Source of the DNA: CAWIUB01 sp963839175
GTDB lineage: Bacteria; Actinomycetota; Actinomycetes; Mycobacteriales; Jatrophihabitantaceae
Length of the DNA: 54,280 bases
Direction: 5' to 3'
Assembly: GCA_963839175.1 (NCBI GenBank)
Contig: CAWIUB010000040.1
Span: forward strand, 1 to 54,280
Shown one piece after another: positions 32,034 through 41,399 of this stretch. Each line of letters starts with the position of its first letter. Within the stretch, counting starts at the first letter, position 1. The notes under the pieces were generated by a model, which was not told the origin of the DNA, made no database searches, and worked only from the letters and a program-made list of their open reading frames with translations. Position numbers and translations under genes: made by a program.

Positions 32034-33008
32034 CTAGCGGACGTCATTGCCGGTCTCGTCGGTCTGCCGACGAGCGCGTGCCCGCCGTTTGCCTTCATGC
32101 ATCGCCTGGACCCGCGCCACTGGGATCAGTCGGCCCTCGGCAACCAGTTCCGCGTTCAGCTGCTGAGGCTCCGGCATCAGGTCGGACCAGCGGTCCCTGC
32201 CGGACAACAGGATCCCGGCCGTGTGCAGCGTGAAGTCGCCTGGTCCGGCCTCGTCGAGTTCGTCCCAGGCCAGCGGATAGGAGACTGGCACTCCTGCGCG
32301 CAGCCGCGGGCTGTATGCCGCCACCACCGTGGCGCCGCCGGAGCGCGTCGAATCGAGGAACACTTTTCCCTCGCGTTCCTCGCGAACGAACGCAGTAGTG
32401 GCGAGCGTGGGATCGAGGCGCGCGGCGCGAGCGGCGAGGGCCCGAGTCGCGGCGGCCACTTCGTCGGTCGTCGCGGAAGTAACCGGCACGAAGATGTGCA
32501 GACCCTTGGCTCCGCTGGTCTTGATCACGCTCGCCAAGCCTGCATCTGCGAGCGCCTGATGCACCAGCCGGGCAGCTCCGGCAGCGAGCTGGAACGCATT
32601 CGCATCCGGCGGATCAATATCGAGTACCAGGTGCGTTGGGCGGTCCCGCTGATCGACTCGGAACAGCGTCGGGTGGTACTCGACGGCGCGTTGGTTGGCG
32701 AACCAGAGCAGCGTTCTGCGGTCGTTGCACAGCGCATAGGAGATCTGACGCTTCGAGGTCTCCGCCCACAGCTGCACGGTCGTCACCCAGTCCGGGGTGT
32801 ACTTCGGAACGTTCTTCTGCATGAACGGCGCCTGGCCGAGCAGGACGCGCATCACCGACAACGGCCGGTCCCGCAGCTGGAGGATGATTCGCTCACCGAC
32901 CGCATCGAGATAGTCAACGAGATCTCGTTTGCTCGCCCCAGCGCCGTCGAACAACTCTTGATCGAGGTTCGTGAGCCCAACGCCCTCGCGCATCTCGTCC
33001 GTGCTCAT
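32034..33008 (-). CDS. LigD-type DNA polymerase/primase (NHEJ polymerase domain, stand-alone)
   Basis: 324 residues from ATG 33008. Archaeo-eukaryotic-primase-fold polymerase: TNLDQELFDGAGASKRDLVDYLDAVG, ADRRTLLWFANQ-like DRRTLLWFANQRAVEYH, catalytic DIDP in HLVLDIDPPDANAF, KTSGAKGLHIFVPV, and SPRLRAGVPVSYPLAWDEL. Fills gaps with ribo- or deoxynucleotides during Ku/LigD end joining. No ligase or nuclease domain is fused, and ku is not nearby, so it is one of the separate PolD/LigD-pol paralogues of actinobacteria. An upstream ATG 33023 would add 5 residues. Confidence 0.9.
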   Translation of the reverse strand: MSTDEMREGVGLTNLDQELFDGAGASKRDLVDYLDAVGERIILQLRDRPLSVMRVLLGQAPFMQKNVPKYTPDWVTTVQLWAETSKRQISYALCNDRRTLLWFANQRAVEYHPTLFRVDQRDRPTHLVLDIDPPDANAFQLAAGAARLVHQALADAGLASVIKTSGAKGLHIFVPVTSATTDEVAAATRALAARAARLDPTLATTAFVREEREGKVFLDSTRSGGATVVAAYSPRLRAGVPVSYPLAWDELDEAGPGDFTLHTAGILLSGRDRWSDLMPEPQQLNAELVAEGRLIPVARVQAMHEGKRRARARRQTDETGNDVR

Positions 33009-33409
33009 CGCTTCATCGTGCACCCGACTACGCGCGGCCGAGCCGGCCGCGCAGCTTGCTCCGTCGGCACGGCCTTCAGAAGCGGCTCACGCAAATCCTC
33101 GATCGCTGGGGAGTCACCACCCACAAACACACTGCGATCCCCTTGCTGCCGGCCGGTGCGTGGACAGATGCGGTCAAAGCCAGCGGGAATCGCGTGACGG
33201 TGCCGCCGTCGCCGAACTGACTGGCCTGCTGCCGCCGGCACCCTGGCCGACACCCCGGCAAGCCGAGTTATCGTCCGCCGCGAACGCCGCCACCCCGCAG
33301 CGCCACCGACAGCCGCGCCGGGCCAACACGCGTTCCTCGACGCCCAGCGCCGAACGCACGCGCGCGTCAAGAATCGCATCCTCGGGAGTTCGCGACCAAC
33401 GCCTCCGGG
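33009..33409. other. Stretch between ligD-pol and furA without an intact gene
   Basis: Short open frames only. A plus-strand piece near 33140-33220 (IPLLPAGAWTDAVKASGNRVTVPPSPN, then stop) looks like the tail of some protein, but I cannot name it. Confidence 0.3.
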
Positions 33410-33645
33410 CTGTTCTGCGCGATGACCACCATCGACCTGCTCGCCTGGTGGTCACGGACTGCAGCGATGCGAGGTCCAAGTGCCGGTGGACGACTCTGGT
33501 TGCCGGTGTCCGCGCGCAGCGCCTTGACCGCGGCCTTGGCCCTGCCTGGTCGCGGCTGCCACGACCACCCGGGCGTGGGCGTGGCCAGCGCCCACGCGGT
33601 CTCGTATCCCAGGCCGGAGACGCCGCCGGTGACGCCTGGTTCTTG
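33410..33645 (-). pseudogene. Short-chain dehydrogenase N-terminal remnant
   Basis: VTGGVSGLGYETAWALA (the TGxxxGxG NAD-binding motif, about 33637-33584) is followed in shifted frames by ARVVVAA, ALRADTGNQ and LDLASLQSV, the order seen in SDR enzymes. Several indels; the catalytic YxxxK part is absent. Confidence 0.6.
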
Positions 33646-33678
33646 ATTGATTCCAGGAAGTGGGCCAGACTTCGCACC
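33643..33678 (+). promoter_or_regulatory. Candidate leaderless furA promoter
   Basis: TTGATT (33643-33648), a 17-nt spacer, then CAGACT (33666-33671), 7 nt before the furA GTG. This geometry would start the mRNA at or next to the start codon. Mycobacterial furA is known to be leaderless, so the fit is attractive; FurA often binds its own promoter. Confidence 0.45.
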
Positions 33679-34122
33679 GTGCCGACGGCTTCGGATTTCG
33701 TGCGCATGCTGCGCGGGGCTGCTCTGCGTGTGACGCGCCCGCGGGTGGCGGTCCTGTCCGCGGTGCATGACCATCCACACGCCGACACGGACTCGATCAT
33801 CGGTGTCGTGCGTGAGGATCTCGGTGAGGTGTCCCACCAGGCCGTCTACGACGTGCTGCGCGCGCTGACCGACGCGGGTCTGGTCCGGCGTTTCCAGCCG
33901 ATGGGCTCCGTCGCCCGCTACGAGGCGCGGGTCGGGGACAACCATCACCACGTCGTGTGTCGGTCGTGCGGTGCCATCGCCGATGTCGACTGCGCAGTCG
34001 GCTACACCCCCTGCCTGACGGCCGCCGACAACTCGGGCTACGAGATCGGCGAAGCCGAGGTTATCTACTGGGGCCGATGTTCCGAGTGTGTCGCAGCAAC
34101 TTCTGCCGCGTCCGGCGGCTAA
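33679..34122 (+). CDS. furA: Fur-family transcriptional repressor (FurA-type)
   Basis: 147 residues. Winged helix at ~10-80 (LRGAALRVTRPRVAVLSAVHDHPHADTDSIIGVVREDLGEVSHQAVYDVLRALTDAGLVRRFQ), metal-binding DNHHHVVCRSCGAIADVDC, and the C-terminal CSEC. Located directly upstream of katG, the classical furA-katG pair, where the repressor controls catalase-peroxidase in response to iron and peroxide. GTG start chosen from the family N-terminus; the open frame upstream is not Fur-like. Confidence 0.93.
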   Translation: MPTASDFVRMLRGAALRVTRPRVAVLSAVHDHPHADTDSIIGVVREDLGEVSHQAVYDVLRALTDAGLVRRFQPMGSVARYEARVGDNHHHVVCRSCGAIADVDCAVGYTPCLTAADNSGYEIGEAEVIYWGRCSECVAATSAASGG

Positions 34123-34227
34123 TCGCAGACACGCAGCGCTCGACGGCAGAGCGACATAGCCTTGGATCCAGATGGTCAAGAGCAACCAGCCATCAGAACG
34201 AAACAGCGAGACAGGAGATGGACCGAC

Positions 34228-36423
34228 GTGTCTGACCGCGGCAGCGAAAGCGAAAACCCAGTAATCCCCTCCCCGACCCCCGCGCCGACTCGGCCCAGGA
34301 CGAACCAGGACTGGTGGCCGAATCAACTGAACCTGCAGGTTCTGCACCAGCATTCGCCCCTGTCCAATCCGATGGGCGGGGACTTCAACTACGCGGAACA
34401 GTTCGAGACCCTCGACCTCGACGCGCTGAAGCAGGACGTCGTCGAGGTGATGACGACGTCGCAGGACTGGTGGCCGGCCGACTACGGCCACTACGGGCCG
34501 CTGTTCATCCGGATGAGTTGGCATGCCGCAGGCACGTACCGAATCGCCGATGGCCGGGGCGGTGGCGGCGCCGGCGCTCAACGCTTTGCCCCCCTCAACA
34601 GTTGGCCCGACAACGTGAGCCTCGACAAGGCGCGCCGGTTGCTCTGGCCGGTCAAGCAGAAGTACGGCCGCAAGATCTCCTGGGCCGATCTCCTGATCTT
34701 CGCCGGCAACTGTGCCTATGAATCGATGGGGTTCAAGACGTTCGGCTTCGGCTTCGGGCGAGAGGACATCTGGGAGCCCGAGGAGATCTTCTGGGGGCCC
34801 GAGGACACCTGGCTCGGAGATGAGCGCTACAGCGGCGACAGGGAACTCACTGGTCCGTTCGGCGCCGTGCAGATGGGCCTGATCTACGTGAACCCGGAGG
34901 GGCCCAACGGCAACGCGGATCCGCTGGCGGCCGCCCGCGACATTCGAGAGACCTTCCGCCGCATGGCGATGAACGACGAGGAGACCCTTGCACTCATCAT
35001 CGGCGGCCACACGGTTGGCAAGACCCATGGCGCTGTGGATCCCCAATACCTCGGTCCGGAGCCTGAGGCTGCCCCAATCGAGCAGCAAGGCCTCGGCTGG
35101 AAGAACACCTTCGGCAGCGGCAATGGCCCATACACGCTCACCAGCGGGCTGGAGGGCGCATGGACCAACGAGCCGACGAAGTGGGATAACGGCTTCCTGG
35201 ACAACCTGTTCAACTACGACTGGGAGCTGACGACGAGCCCCGCCGGGGCGAAGCAGTGGACTCCCAAGAATCCCGAGGCCCAGGGCACGGTGCCCGATGC
35301 GCATGACGCGTCGAAGCGGCATGCCCCGATGATGCTGACGACGGACATCGCGCTGAAGGTGGATCCGATCTACGGGCCGATCGCGAAGCGCTTCCACCAG
35401 AATCCGGACCAGCTCGCAGATGCGTTCGCCAAAGCGTGGTTCAAGCTGCTGCACCGCGACATGGGACCCGCCTCGCGCTACCTCGGCCCGTGGGTTCCCG
35501 AGCCGCAGCTGTGGCAGGATCCGGTCCCGGAGGTCGATCACGAACTGATCGCGGACGAGGACGTCGCCACCCTCAAGGGCAAGATCCTCGCCTCGGGACT
35601 GTCCATCTCCCAGCTGGTCTCCACCTCGTGGGCGTCGGCGGCAAGCTTCCGCGGCACCGACAAGCGTGGCGGGGCCAACGGGGCGCGGATTCGCCTTGCG
35701 CCGCAACGGGACTGGGAGGTCAACAACCCGGCCGAACTGGCCACGGTGCTGCAGACCCTCGAGCAGATCCAGCAGCACTTCAACCTCTCACAGTCCGGCG
35801 GGACGAAGGTCTCGCTGGCCGACCTGATCGTCCTGGGCGGGTGCGCGGCCGTCGAGCAAGCGGCGAAGAACGCCGGGCACGGCATCACGGTCCCGTTCGT
35901 GCCGGGGCGCACGGACGCCTCGCAGGAGCAGACCGACGTGGAGTCGTTCGCCGTGCTCGAACCGGCCGCGGATGGGTTCCGCAACTACCTGCGAGCCGGA
36001 GAGAAGTTACCGGCGGAGACCCTGCTGCTGGATCGGGCCAACCTGTTGACGCTGACCGCTCCCGAGATGACCGTTCTGGTCGGCGGCATGCGGGCCCTGA
36101 ACGCCAACTTCGGGCAATCACCACGCGGCGTCTTCACCGACCGGCCCGAGACGTTGACCAACGACTTCTTCGTGAACCTGCTCGACATGGCCACGCAGTG
36201 GAAGGCATCCGCCTCGGCTGAGGACGTGTTCGACGGTCGGGATCGCGCCACCGGCGAGGTCAAGTGGACCGCCACCGCCGTCGACCTCGTCTTCGGTTCG
36301 AACTCCCAACTCCGGGCCATCTCGGAGGTCTACGCGTGCGACGACGCGAAGGAGAAGTTCATGCGTGACTTCGTGGCCGCGTGGGACAAGGTCATGAACC
36401 TCGATCGGTTCGACCTTGCCTGA
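34228..36423 (+). CDS. katG: Catalase-peroxidase
   Basis: 731 residues, bifunctional haem enzyme removing hydrogen peroxide. The N-terminal domain has the distal-site motif RMSWHAAGTYR (Trp and His), the MGLIYVNPEGPNG Tyr and the Met of RMAMNDEETLALIIGGHTVGKTHG that form the Met-Tyr-Trp cross-link; the proximal His is in GGHT. The C-terminal domain is the degenerate repeat (SLADLIVLGGCAAVEQAA). GTG 34228 has CAGGAG 10 nt upstream and gives the usual N-terminus; an ATG at 34162 would add 22 unlike residues. Confidence 0.97.
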   Translation: MSDRGSESENPVIPSPTPAPTRPRTNQDWWPNQLNLQVLHQHSPLSNPMGGDFNYAEQFETLDLDALKQDVVEVMTTSQDWWPADYGHYGPLFIRMSWHAAGTYRIADGRGGGGAGAQRFAPLNSWPDNVSLDKARRLLWPVKQKYGRKISWADLLIFAGNCAYESMGFKTFGFGFGREDIWEPEEIFWGPEDTWLGDERYSGDRELTGPFGAVQMGLIYVNPEGPNGNADPLAAARDIRETFRRMAMNDEETLALIIGGHTVGKTHGAVDPQYLGPEPEAAPIEQQGLGWKNTFGSGNGPYTLTSGLEGAWTNEPTKWDNGFLDNLFNYDWELTTSPAGAKQWTPKNPEAQGTVPDAHDASKRHAPMMLTTDIALKVDPIYGPIAKRFHQNPDQLADAFAKAWFKLLHRDMGPASRYLGPWVPEPQLWQDPVPEVDHELIADEDVATLKGKILASGLSISQLVSTSWASAASFRGTDKRGGANGARIRLAPQRDWEVNNPAELATVLQTLEQIQQHFNLSQSGGTKVSLADLIVLGGCAAVEQAAKNAGHGITVPFVPGRTDASQEQTDVESFAVLEPAADGFRNYLRAGEKLPAETLLLDRANLLTLTAPEMTVLVGGMRALNANFGQSPRGVFTDRPETLTNDFFVNLLDMATQWKASASAEDVFDGRDRATGEVKWTATAVDLVFGSNSQLRAISEVYACDDAKEKFMRDFVAAWDKVMNLDRFDLA

Positions 36424-36429
36424 TCCCGA

Positions 36430-36557
36430 CGTTCAGGGCGACCTTCGCCAGCCGACCTGAACGCCCTCGGTCTGGTGATCGGTTTCCTTTCTATCCAGTC
36501 ACCGAACGAACCTGCCGGCACCTTGCGAGCTCGTGCTCATCCGGCTCGCAAGGTGCC
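36430..36557 (+). terminator. Hairpins downstream of katG (terminator-like)
   Basis: Two inverted repeats. CGTTCAGG/CCTGAACG lies at 36430-36437 and 36456-36463. A much stronger perfect 14-bp stem, GGCACCTTGCGAGC/GCTCGCAAGGTGCC, lies at 36517-36530 and 36544-36557 with a 13-nt loop. No clean T-run follows, as is common in actinobacterial terminators. Confidence 0.6.
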
Positions 36558-37284
36558 TCGTGCCTTCTCGCCGTTGAACCATCGCGTCGCCTCCGCTACG
36601 ACGCCGGACTCGCACGGAGACCGACCAGCGGACTACCCATTAGCGATTCGTCTGTCTGCCGGCGGTACGGGACCGCCGCCGCGCAGATCGAGACGGCTCA
36701 CGCCTCGGCAAGCGTGCGCTGTCAGCGGCAGACATCCGTACACGGGCTCGCTCGTCGCGGTGGCACCGTGGCAGGCGTAGCTTCGATCGTATGAGAAGGC
36801 GCTGGCGGTGCTTCTTCGCCGGCACGACTACATTCGGGCCCGCCCGGATCGCCCGCGCGGACGGCCCCACCGAACCGGGAGACTTGCCGCCGTTGTGGAA
36901 AGCGGCGCAACCGGGACGGCTTTATGCGGGGCGCCCCGTGGGTCGGTCCGTGATGTTGGTGCGTTCGCATTCGCCCGTGCATCGACCTCACCGCGCCATG
37001 TCCGGTAGTTCGCAGCAGACCCAGACACCGACAGATTGATCTCGCGGCCCGAGTGGTGATCGGCGCAGCGATCCGTGCGAGCAGATCGAGGAACCGCGTG
37101 TGAATGCACGCTGTCCGCTGCAGAGACGGAGACTGCTCCGAATCAGGCGACGACAGATTTCTGCGTATGCGCGTGATCCCTTCCCGCCACCGCGAACGAA
37201 TTGCCGTCCATATCGACGGTTATCTGAAGCCGTGATCGAGGATCCTTTACGTAACAGCGGTTGCGGGTCGTACACATGTGTACG
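36558..37284. other. Degraded stretch, no supported gene
   Basis: An 82-codon plus-strand frame from ATG 36791 (MRRRWRCFFAGTTTFGPARI...) has no recognisable features and is probably chance. Nothing else is convincing. Confidence 0.3.
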
Positions 37285-37551
37285 AAGGGATCGGATCGAT
37301 TCGGGACACCTGCGCGCCGTTGGCGTACGCAATCTGGCCCGCGGTGTTACCGCAGCATCGAGAGCACGCCGCGCGAGCCCGGCCGAATCCCACCGCTCCA
37401 AGGTGCGCGGCTGAATACCGACCGCCTTCGCGAAGGGCGCCGGACTCGTCAAGCGGTCCAGCACAATCACATCGACATCGCGGCGGCGCAACTCGAAGGC
37501 CGCGGTCAACCCGACCGGCGCACCACCGACAACCAGCACCTCGGTATCCAT
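37285..37551 (-). pseudogene. FAD-dependent monooxygenase, N-terminal fragment
   Basis: MDTEVLVVGGAPVGLTAAFELRRRDVDVIVLDR (Rossmann FAD motif) followed by FAKAVGIQPRTLERWDSAGLARRALDAAVT is the start of aromatic-ring (pentachlorophenol/UbiH-like) hydroxylases. After a one-base shift GQIAYANGAQVSRID continues the match, then homology ends near 37285. About 90 of ~500 residues remain. Confidence 0.7.
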
Positions 37552-37805
37552 GGCCGAACGCTACCGAGGCGAGCACCGCCCTGGCGTTCCGAACAAGCGT
37601 GCCCAACACTCCCACTGGCCTTCACGTGGCGGCGACTCGTAACGGGTCCTCCCACCGACCTCCGGCCGACCGCCTGACCACCGCGCTGGACGGGGTTGCC
37701 GATCAGCCCGCCGCCAGCGACCGCAATCCAACGCCGACGCGCCGTCAAGCCGAGCGCCGGTGCACGACACCGCTCGCCGCCGTCACCGCTGACGGCGATA
37801 ACCGT

Positions 37806-38815
37806 GGTCATGCTTATCCGGTTAGTTCAGGTAGTGTGGATGAATGCCGCGCCCGGACTTCCCGCGGACGATCGTTGAGTTCCAGCAGCGTTTCCCGGAC
37901 GAGCGGGCCTGCACGGAGTATCTGTTCGCGTGTCGCTGGCCGGACGGGTTCTGCTGCCCGCGCTGCGGGAGCGGGCATGCCTGGCCGGTGGCGCGCCGGC
38001 GGGTGGTGTGGGAGTGCGCGGCCTGCCATCGGCAGACATCGGTGACTGCGGGCACCGTGTTGCACAAGACGCACACGCCGCTACATCTGTGGTTCTGGGC
38101 GGCCTACCTGATGAGCACGCCGACGCCGGGTGTGTCCGCGCTGCAACTGCAGCGCCAGCTCGGCCTGACTCGCTACGACACGGCCTGGCTGATCTTGCAC
38201 AAGCTGCGCCGGGCGATGGTCAACCCCGAACGCGTGCCGCTGACTAACGAGGTGGAGGTCGATGAGTGCTTCGTCGGCGGGCACGAGGCGGGCCTGCGTG
38301 GCGGACGCGCCCGCGGCGAGAAGGCCCTTGTGGCGGTGGGTGTCGAGGTCCGCGGCCCCGGTTCCGGACGCGTGCGCATGTCCGTCATCGACGACGCCGG
38401 CGCTGCCACCCTCACCCGCTTCGTCCAAGACAACGTCGCCGCGGGAACGACGGTCCACACCGATGCCTGGAAGGGCTATCTGCCGCTGTCCAAGTTTGGC
38501 TACGACCACCAGCCGCGCAGCCAACGCGCCGCACGCAGACGAGGCGACGACCCCGACGAGATCCTGCCCCGCGTGCACCGGGTGATCTCCAACCTCAAGA
38601 GCTGGCTGCAAGGCACCCACCGCGGCGTGTCCGGCGAGCACCTGCAGGTCTACCTCGACGAGTACGTCTTCCGCTTCAACCGCCGACGCACACCAATGGC
38701 CGCGTTCCAGACCTTGCTCGGCTTGGGCGGCGCCCAGTCGCCGAGCACCTACCGAGAGATCACAGGCGCCGCAGCGGGCCTAGCTTCGACCTGAACTAAC
38801 CGGATAAGCATGACC
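37806..38815 (+). mobile_element. Complete IS1595-type insertion sequence
   Basis: Perfect 27-bp inverted repeats at 37806-37832 (GGTCATGCTTATCCGGTTAG...) and 38789-38815, with symmetrical flanks ATAACC/GGTTAT (37798-37803, 38818-38823) that may extend them. One intact transposase. I see no clear target duplication. Confidence 0.88.
37844..38794 (+). CDS. IS1595-family transposase (ISXO2-like)
   Basis: 316 residues. The N-terminal zinc ribbon (CCPRCGSGHAWPVARRRVVWECAACHRQTSVTAGT) at ~37-75 is followed by the ISXO2-like DDE domain: VEVDECFVGG, VHTDAWKGY, and the Asn/Glu region HRGVSGEHLQVYLDEYVFRFNRR. Uninterrupted between intact terminal repeats, so probably functional. Confidence 0.93.
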   Translation: MPRPDFPRTIVEFQQRFPDERACTEYLFACRWPDGFCCPRCGSGHAWPVARRRVVWECAACHRQTSVTAGTVLHKTHTPLHLWFWAAYLMSTPTPGVSALQLQRQLGLTRYDTAWLILHKLRRAMVNPERVPLTNEVEVDECFVGGHEAGLRGGRARGEKALVAVGVEVRGPGSGRVRMSVIDDAGAATLTRFVQDNVAAGTTVHTDAWKGYLPLSKFGYDHQPRSQRAARRRGDDPDEILPRVHRVISNLKSWLQGTHRGVSGEHLQVYLDEYVFRFNRRRTPMAAFQTLLGLGGAQSPSTYREITGAAAGLAST

Positions 38816-38823
38816 GTGGTTAT

Positions 38824-39149
38824 CCACTGACTCGTCCACGGCTGGCGGGTGTCGGGGCTGTGTTGGTGCCGGCGGCATCTATTCTGTCCGCGACGCGGGC
38901 GAGGCCCGCCTCGCTGGTGGCGTGACGGAGTGGACGGAATCATGGCGACGCTGGCGAGCCCGCGGTCAGTCACGTCGGCGGTGGCCGTGCGGTGGCGAGG
39001 TCGTTGGCTTGCCTCGGTTGCGGTGCCCGTTTTCCTTCGACGACTGGCCCGGCCCGGGTGCCCACTTGGCCGACCGGTCGGTGGTGCGGTCGCCGTGAGG
39101 GGCGCGCCGCTTCGCACCGCGGAGTGCCCAGTGAGGGGCTGGGGGTGCT
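38824..39149. other. Stretch between IS1595 and acyltransferase
   Basis: A 102-codon plus-strand frame (38849-39157) covers it but is Arg/Pro/Cys-rich without family features; I regard it as unsupported. Probably contains the acyltransferase promoter. Confidence 0.3.
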
Positions 39150-41189
39150 ATGCCTAGGCCGGTCGGCGGCGGTGGCCAGCGGTACATGCCGGGGCTGGAT
39201 GGGCTGCGCGCGGTGGCGGTGCTGGCGGTGATCGCCTTTCACCTCGACCTGCCGTGGGCGGGGGGCGGTCTACTGGGGGTGGGGATCTTCTTCACGCTGA
39301 GCGGGTACCTGATCACCGACCTGCTGCTGGCCCAATGGGAGGACGGCGGCCGGCTGCGGCTGGCCGAGTTCTGGCTGCACCGGGCGCGGCGGCTGTTGCC
39401 CGCCTTGGTGGTGATGCTGACGGTGGTGGTGGCGTGGGTGACGCTGGCGCACCGGTCGCAGCTGGCGGCGCTGCGCGGGGCGGCGGTCGCGTCGCTGGGA
39501 TTCGTCAGCAACTGGTGGCTGATCGCCCAGCGGGTCTCCTACTTCGACCGGTTCGGGCCGCCGTCCCCGCTTGGGCATCTGTGGTCGCTGGCGGTGGAGG
39601 AGCAGTTCTATCTGGTCTGGCCTTGGTTGCTGCTGCTCGGCCTGATGCTGTTTCCGACCCGCGACCGGCGGGCCGGACTGTATCCTCGCCTGGCTCGGGT
39701 GACCGTGCTGCTGGCGCTGGCGTCGGCGGTGGGGATGGCCTGGCTATACCGGCCGGGGTTCGACACCACCCGGGTCTATGACGGCACCGACACCCGGGCG
39801 TTCGGGCTGCTGGCCGGGGCGGCGTTGGCGATGGTGTGGCCCAGCCGACACCTCACCGCCCGTGTCCAACCCTCGGCCCGCTGCCTGCTCGACGGCGTGG
39901 GCGCCGCCGGGCTGCTCGTCGTCGTGCTGCTGATCGGGCATACCACCGAATATTCACCGTCTCTCTACCGAGGCGGGATGGCGCTGCTCGCGGTAGCCAC
40001 CGCTGTAGTGGTGGCCGTCGTCGCCCACCCAGCCAGTCGGCTGGGCGCAGCCCTCGGCTGCCGGCCGATCCGCTGGCTGGGCGTGCGGTCCTACGGCATC
40101 TACCTGTGGCACCTTCCAGTAATCGTGCTGACCAGCCCGGCCGCCGACACCGGTACCAATCCGCTGCGCGCGGCCGGGCAGGTGACAGCCAGTGTCGGGC
40201 TGGCTGCGTTGTCCTGGCGGTACGTCGAAGAACCGGTCCGGCACGGGGCCCTCACCCGGCTGTGGCGCCGGCAGCGCGCCGCTGGACCGCACATTCCGCG
40301 CGGCTGGGGATGGGCCGCACCGACCGCAGGCCTCGCGGTCCTTGCCACCGCCTGCGTCGGGCTGACCAGCGCGACTCCGACGCCGTCCAGCACCCCACTC
40401 GCGCACGCCGCGGCGAGCAGCCACCCCCCAGCGAGCGGCCATCCCCCGGCCAGCACGCGGTCATCGCCGCATCCGACCAGCAGCCGGATCAGCCAGCCCA
40501 GGTCGCGGACGCCCGGCGCGGCGCCCAGCCCGGCTGCCCCATCGCGGTCAGTCGCAGCGCCGGCCACCGGCACGTCGTGCCGGGCCGTGACGCACATCGG
40601 CGACTCCACCTCGGACGGGCTGATCGGTGCGGACTACCTGCCCGACCCGGCGCAGCGTATCGACGCCCAGTACGCCCGGGTGGGCGCGACCAGCCAACAC
40701 ATCGAGATCTCCGGCGGCACCTCGATCCTCGAGACGATCAACGCCGGTGACGCCAACGCCGGTGACGTCGCCAGCCAGCTGATCCACTCCGGCTACCATG
40801 GCTGCTGGGTGCTCGCGCTGGGCACCAACGACACCGCCGACGTCTATGTCGGCTCAGCCCTCGACCGGGCCGGCCGGGTCGCCAAGATGATGTCGGTGAT
40901 CGGCAGCCAGCCGCTGCTGTGGATCAACGTGAAGACCCTGCGGGTCAGCGGCCCGTACGCGGAAGCCAACATGCAGGCCTGGAACACCACGCTCGCCCAG
41001 GCCTGCGCACGCTACCCAACGATGCGGATCTACGACTGGGCCGCAGCCGTCCACGACGATTGGTTCAGCGACGACGCCATCCACTACACCTCCGCCGGCT
41101 ACGCGCAGCGCGCCCGACTGATCGCCGACGCGCTGGCCCACGCCTTCCCCGCCGGCGGCACAAGCAGCTCGGGCTGCCTCGTCCACTAG
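39150..41189 (+). CDS. OafA/YrhL-type acyltransferase fused to an SGNH domain
   Basis: 679 residues. Residues ~10-360 form an acyltransferase-3 membrane domain with ~10 TM helices: MPGLDGLRAVAVLAVIAFHLDLPW, GVGIFFTLSGYLITDLLL, LHRARRLLPAL, GHLWSLAVEEQFYLVWPWLLLL, RSYGIYLWHLPV. A Ser/Pro-rich linker (~415-480) leads to a periplasm-side SGNH hydrolase-like domain with HIGDSTSDGL (Ser), LALGTNDTADV (Asn) and DDAIHYTSAGYAQRA (Asp-His). Such enzymes O-acetylate envelope polysaccharides or peptidoglycan. No glycan cluster is visible next to it. Confidence 0.92.
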   Translation: MPRPVGGGGQRYMPGLDGLRAVAVLAVIAFHLDLPWAGGGLLGVGIFFTLSGYLITDLLLAQWEDGGRLRLAEFWLHRARRLLPALVVMLTVVVAWVTLAHRSQLAALRGAAVASLGFVSNWWLIAQRVSYFDRFGPPSPLGHLWSLAVEEQFYLVWPWLLLLGLMLFPTRDRRAGLYPRLARVTVLLALASAVGMAWLYRPGFDTTRVYDGTDTRAFGLLAGAALAMVWPSRHLTARVQPSARCLLDGVGAAGLLVVVLLIGHTTEYSPSLYRGGMALLAVATAVVVAVVAHPASRLGAALGCRPIRWLGVRSYGIYLWHLPVIVLTSPAADTGTNPLRAAGQVTASVGLAALSWRYVEEPVRHGALTRLWRRQRAAGPHIPRGWGWAAPTAGLAVLATACVGLTSATPTPSSTPLAHAAASSHPPASGHPPASTRSSPHPTSSRISQPRSRTPGAAPSPAAPSRSVAAPATGTSCRAVTHIGDSTSDGLIGADYLPDPAQRIDAQYARVGATSQHIEISGGTSILETINAGDANAGDVASQLIHSGYHGCWVLALGTNDTADVYVGSALDRAGRVAKMMSVIGSQPLLWINVKTLRVSGPYAEANMQAWNTTLAQACARYPTMRIYDWAAAVHDDWFSDDAIHYTSAGYAQRARLIADALAHAFPAGGTSSSGCLVH

Positions 41190-41399
41190 CTTCCTCGCTT
41201 CGCTCGCTATCGCCGTTGCGAGTATTTGCCGGTCAGCCGCTCGGACAGGAACACGCTCCGCCCCGACTGGGGACTGGGGCGGGACGTGTCGCCGTTGCCG
41301 CGTCGTTGCCTGCCCGGCCCCCGTCGGTCCGGCCGACACCGGCGTCGCAATCACCTCGTCGAGCGGAGGTCTTCCGCATCGCTTCGAATCCCGAGCCCG
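41190..41399. other. Non-coding stretch after the acyltransferase
   Basis: Small frames only; no gene supported. Confidence 0.25.

Noticed and set aside
33367..35778. An 803-codon minus-strand frame over katG
   Set aside because: Antisense shadow of katG codon bias; only its upstream end (33410-33645) contains real SDR-like sequence, annotated separately.
36791..37039. 82-codon frame in the post-katG stretch
   Set aside because: No recognisable motif and no clear ribosome site.
38849..39157. 102-codon frame before the acyltransferase
   Set aside because: Arg/Pro/Cys-rich composition without motif or ribosome site; overlaps the acyltransferase start.
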